Shown here: in pieces, positions 62,153-64,000 of the stretch
Position numbering within the stretch: the first letter of the stretch is position 1
Layout of the letters: the number at the start of each line of letters is the position of its first letter
Source of the DNA: Gammaproteobacteria bacterium
GTDB taxonomy: Bacteria > Pseudomonadota > Gammaproteobacteria > CAISUE01
Length of the DNA stretch: 64,000 nt
Assembly: GCA_021156105.1 (NCBI GenBank)
Contig: JAJNBD010000011.1
Location: 1 to 64,000 of the forward strand
Reading direction: 5' to 3'
Translations under genes and position numbers: made by a program
The notes under the pieces: generated by a model
The model's database searches: none
What the model saw: the letters and a program-made list of their open reading frames with translations, nothing else
What the model was told of the DNA's origin: nothing

Positions 62153-63625
62153 ATGAGCTTTACAAGCGTAATGAAAGAAAAATATCCGCCTGGACTTTTA
62201 GCGCTATGCGCCATGCAAGCAACCTCCATGGTTGGTTTTATGCTAATTTTCAGCATGTCCACCTTGTATATGACCCATGTACTGGGTTTTAGTGATAAAA
62301 ATGCTGTTACTCTTTTTGCTGCTTTTGGCGCAATCGTTTATGGCTTACCACTCTTTGGTGGTTTCTTAGGCGATAAATACTTAGGTTATAAATTCTCAGT
62401 TTTAGTAAGCACTATTCTCTGCGGTATCGGGCTCTTACTTATTAGCATTCCCAAGCCTTTTTTCTTTATTATAGGCTTAGCTTGCTTTTCAATTTCCACT
62501 TGTGTCCAAGTCCCCAACACTTATTGCTTAGTAGGAAATTTATACGATAAGCAAGATGAACGACGTCATGGCGGCTTTACCCTTGCCTATGTTGCCATGA
62601 ATATTGGCGCTTTTGCCGCAACTTTTGGCTCTGGCTTTCTCAGCACGCACGCTGGTTATTCCACAACTTTTATTATTGGCGCTGTCATCATGTTTTCAAC
62701 TTTAATTGCTTTTTTCTTGGCAAATAAATATTTTGATGATGGCTTTCGTTCAGGCGACAACACCTCGACGAAAATTATTCATGATAAAAAATCACGTATC
62801 AAAGGATTATTATTATATTTTCTTGCAATCCCTGTTTGCGCGTTAGGTTTTCACCATCCCGATGTATGTAACAATTTAATTTTGATTGTTGCTGTATTAG
62901 CGGCTATCTATATCTTTGTTATAGGCTTTCAATATGACCCTGCACAGCGTAAGAAACTCTATGTTTTTCTTGCGCTAACAACAGTCAGCATCGGCTGGGG
63001 AGTCTTATACATGATGGCCCCCACGGTATTAACTTTATTTGCTGAACGAAATGTTGACCGGCACTTTTTAGGCTTGCTCATTCCCCCATCCAGTGTACTT
63101 AGCTTAAATCCTCTTTTTATCATCATTTGTGGCCCTATGCTTAGTTACCTATGGTTGCTGTTATCCCATAAAAAACGCAACCCATCAGGTGCTTTTAAAC
63201 TCTCCTTTGGGGTTATTTTAATGGGAATTGGTTTTATACTCCTTGTCCCCGCAATTCTTTCCGCCAATAATTTAGGGCTCACCGCCTTCTTTTGGATCAT
63301 TATTAGCTATTTTTTCCAAACACTGGGCGAATTATTTGTTAATCCTGTTGGATATGCGCTCGCAGGAACGCTTTCCCCTCCCGGCCGTGATGGGTTCTTA
63401 ATGGGCTTTTTCCAACTTGGTAGCGGTGCCGCCAGCGTTCTTATGGGTTACCTTGCAAGTGAAGCAAACCAGCTAGAAGGCATTAAAGCGCCCCTACAAA
63501 CCAATAACATGTACATGCATGCATTTTGGCATTATGGGTTATATAGCATTATTCTGGGTGTCATTGCGCTTATTTTCGTACCTTACTTTAGCAAAATCAT
63601 TCGCAGCACAGGCAGTAACATTTAG
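62153..63625 (+). CDS. POT/PTR-family peptide transporter
   Basis: 490 aa from the ATG at 62153 (a TTG 15 codons earlier opens the frame without support). Twelve or more helices, with ALCAMQATSMVGFMLIF at the start, GGFLGDKYLGYK near 77-88 and LGELFVNPVGYALAG (about 411-425), the POT-family C-terminal motif. Proton-driven di/tripeptide uptake is likely. Confidence 0.9.
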   Translation: MSFTSVMKEKYPPGLLALCAMQATSMVGFMLIFSMSTLYMTHVLGFSDKNAVTLFAAFGAIVYGLPLFGGFLGDKYLGYKFSVLVSTILCGIGLLLISIPKPFFFIIGLACFSISTCVQVPNTYCLVGNLYDKQDERRHGGFTLAYVAMNIGAFAATFGSGFLSTHAGYSTTFIIGAVIMFSTLIAFFLANKYFDDGFRSGDNTSTKIIHDKKSRIKGLLLYFLAIPVCALGFHHPDVCNNLILIVAVLAAIYIFVIGFQYDPAQRKKLYVFLALTTVSIGWGVLYMMAPTVLTLFAERNVDRHFLGLLIPPSSVLSLNPLFIIICGPMLSYLWLLLSHKKRNPSGAFKLSFGVILMGIGFILLVPAILSANNLGLTAFFWIIISYFFQTLGELFVNPVGYALAGTLSPPGRDGFLMGFFQLGSGAASVLMGYLASEANQLEGIKAPLQTNNMYMHAFWHYGLYSIILGVIALIFVPYFSKIIRSTGSNI

Positions 63626-63632
63626 TTAGTGT

Positions 63633-63672
63633 AGTGCGTGCGCGGACAGGATTGTTTTTCCGCACACGCACT
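63633..63672 (+). terminator. Terminator-like hairpin after the POT gene
   Basis: AGTGCGTGCGCGGA and TCCGCACACGCACT pair over 14 bases with one mismatch. T-rich loop, located 7 bases after the stop codon. No T-run follows the stem. Confidence 0.55.
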
Positions 63673-63769
63673 GCTTGGAGAGGCTAAAGATGAAGAAGAA
63701 ATTAGCTATATGGGTATAGATTGTGAAAGTGCCGCAGGCTTATTGATTTAACAATTCGCGGATAAAAAA

Positions 63770-64000
63770 TTAATCAAACCTTTCCATACGGCGCTTTTTC
63801 CGTTGCCCTATCCATCCAGCTTTAGAGAATATGATTATTAACCCAATTGCAATTATTAACATAATCGCTAAAGCCATTGGATAGCCATAAACCCAATGCA
63901 ATTCTGGCATATTCCAATGAGAAACACTGTAATCGAAGTTCATTCCCCATAGCCCTGCTAAAAAACTTAAAGGCAAGAACACCGCAGAAAAAATGGTGAG
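63770..64000 (-). CDS. corA: CorA-type magnesium transporter, C-terminal part (runs off the window)
   Basis: The last ~77 codons of a gene whose start lies beyond the right edge; the frame stays open to base 64000. The two C-terminal membrane helices of CorA are seen, with the selectivity motif GMN (LWGMNFDY) at the end of helix 1, the periplasmic loop, and helix 2 followed by a Lys/Arg-rich end (QRKKRRMERFD). CorA pentamers import Mg2+. Confidence 0.88.
   Translation of the reverse strand, partial: LTIFSAVFLPLSFLAGLWGMNFDYSVSHWNMPELHWVYGYPMALAIMLIIAIGLIIIFSKAGWIGQRKKRRMERFD

Noticed and set aside
1..64000. CRISPR arrays, rRNA genes and riboswitches
   Set aside because: No regularly spaced repeats, rRNA sequence or known riboswitch core recognised on either strand.

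Overview
The window is an AT-rich bacterial chromosome segment of gammaproteobacterial type. The evidence for that is PepN, CbpA/CbpM, LolA, the hfq-hflX pair, FtsY, TadA and Alr. Several features recall Legionellales/Coxiellales: a large ankyrin/coiled-coil protein, a eukaryotic-like protein kinase, other orphan effector-like proteins, a chromosomal Trb/VirB-type type IV secretion locus, and many small Sec-secreted orphans. The exact genus cannot be fixed from sequence reading alone. 

Layout. 0-2.6 kb: a decayed retropepsin-like gene, a membrane-anchored protein with ChaN/TraB/erythromycin-esterase-like motifs, and a small membrane protein. 2.6-14.6 kb: elongator tRNA-Met, then ordinary genes (glycosyltransferase, TetR regulator, cbpA-cbpM, pepN, an RND pump, tadA, lolA, alr) with a REPIN-like inverted doublet between tadA and lolA. 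14.6-20.2 kb: an MFS transporter, a 707-aa orphan, a beta-carbonic anhydrase and small membrane or lipoproteins. 20.2-28.3 kb: the most interesting block. It holds a PKS-type stand-alone sulfotransferase, a tandem family of three Sec-secreted Cys-containing paralogs, a divergent fourth member upstream, and a complete PAPS-making set (cysD, cysN with a degenerate kinase tail, cysC). Remnants of the sulfotransferase 3' end sit between the paralogs and show how the array was duplicated. 

28.3-34.2 kb: truncated haemoglobin, small hypothetical and secreted proteins, an IS30 remnant, a Nudix hydrolase and an arginase/agmatinase-family enzyme. 34.2-43.9 kb: ankyrin/coiled-coil protein, tyrosine recombinase, DMT exporter with a TauD-like oxygenase, lipase-like hydrolase with a DTW-domain tRNA enzyme, PQ-loop protein and an orphan. 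44-47.3 kb: a signalling cluster (hybrid histidine kinase, WbuC-like cupin, PAS-LuxR regulator) in which kinase and regulator share the same type of PAS domain, plus a divergent 47-codon gene behind repeated TACGTA motifs. 47.3-49.4 kb: a type IV pilin and a protein-kinase-like protein. 

49.6-57.8 kb: Trb/VirB secretion genes, with trbC-D-E-F-G-I-(small secreted)-L on the minus strand and trbB (VirB11) convergent to them. VirB5/TrbJ, VirB7, VirB1 and VirD4 homologues are not visible here. 57.9-64 kb: a small orphan, a CadD-like membrane protein, apt, ftsY, hflX, hfq, an FmdB zinc-ribbon protein, a POT-family transporter and the 3' end of corA running off the window. 

Functional reading. CysD/CysN/CysC would make PAPS. 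The only visible PAPS consumer here is the adjacent sulfotransferase, since no cysH or cysIJ is seen. The neighbouring secreted paralogs are therefore candidate substrates or co-acting products, which is inference.
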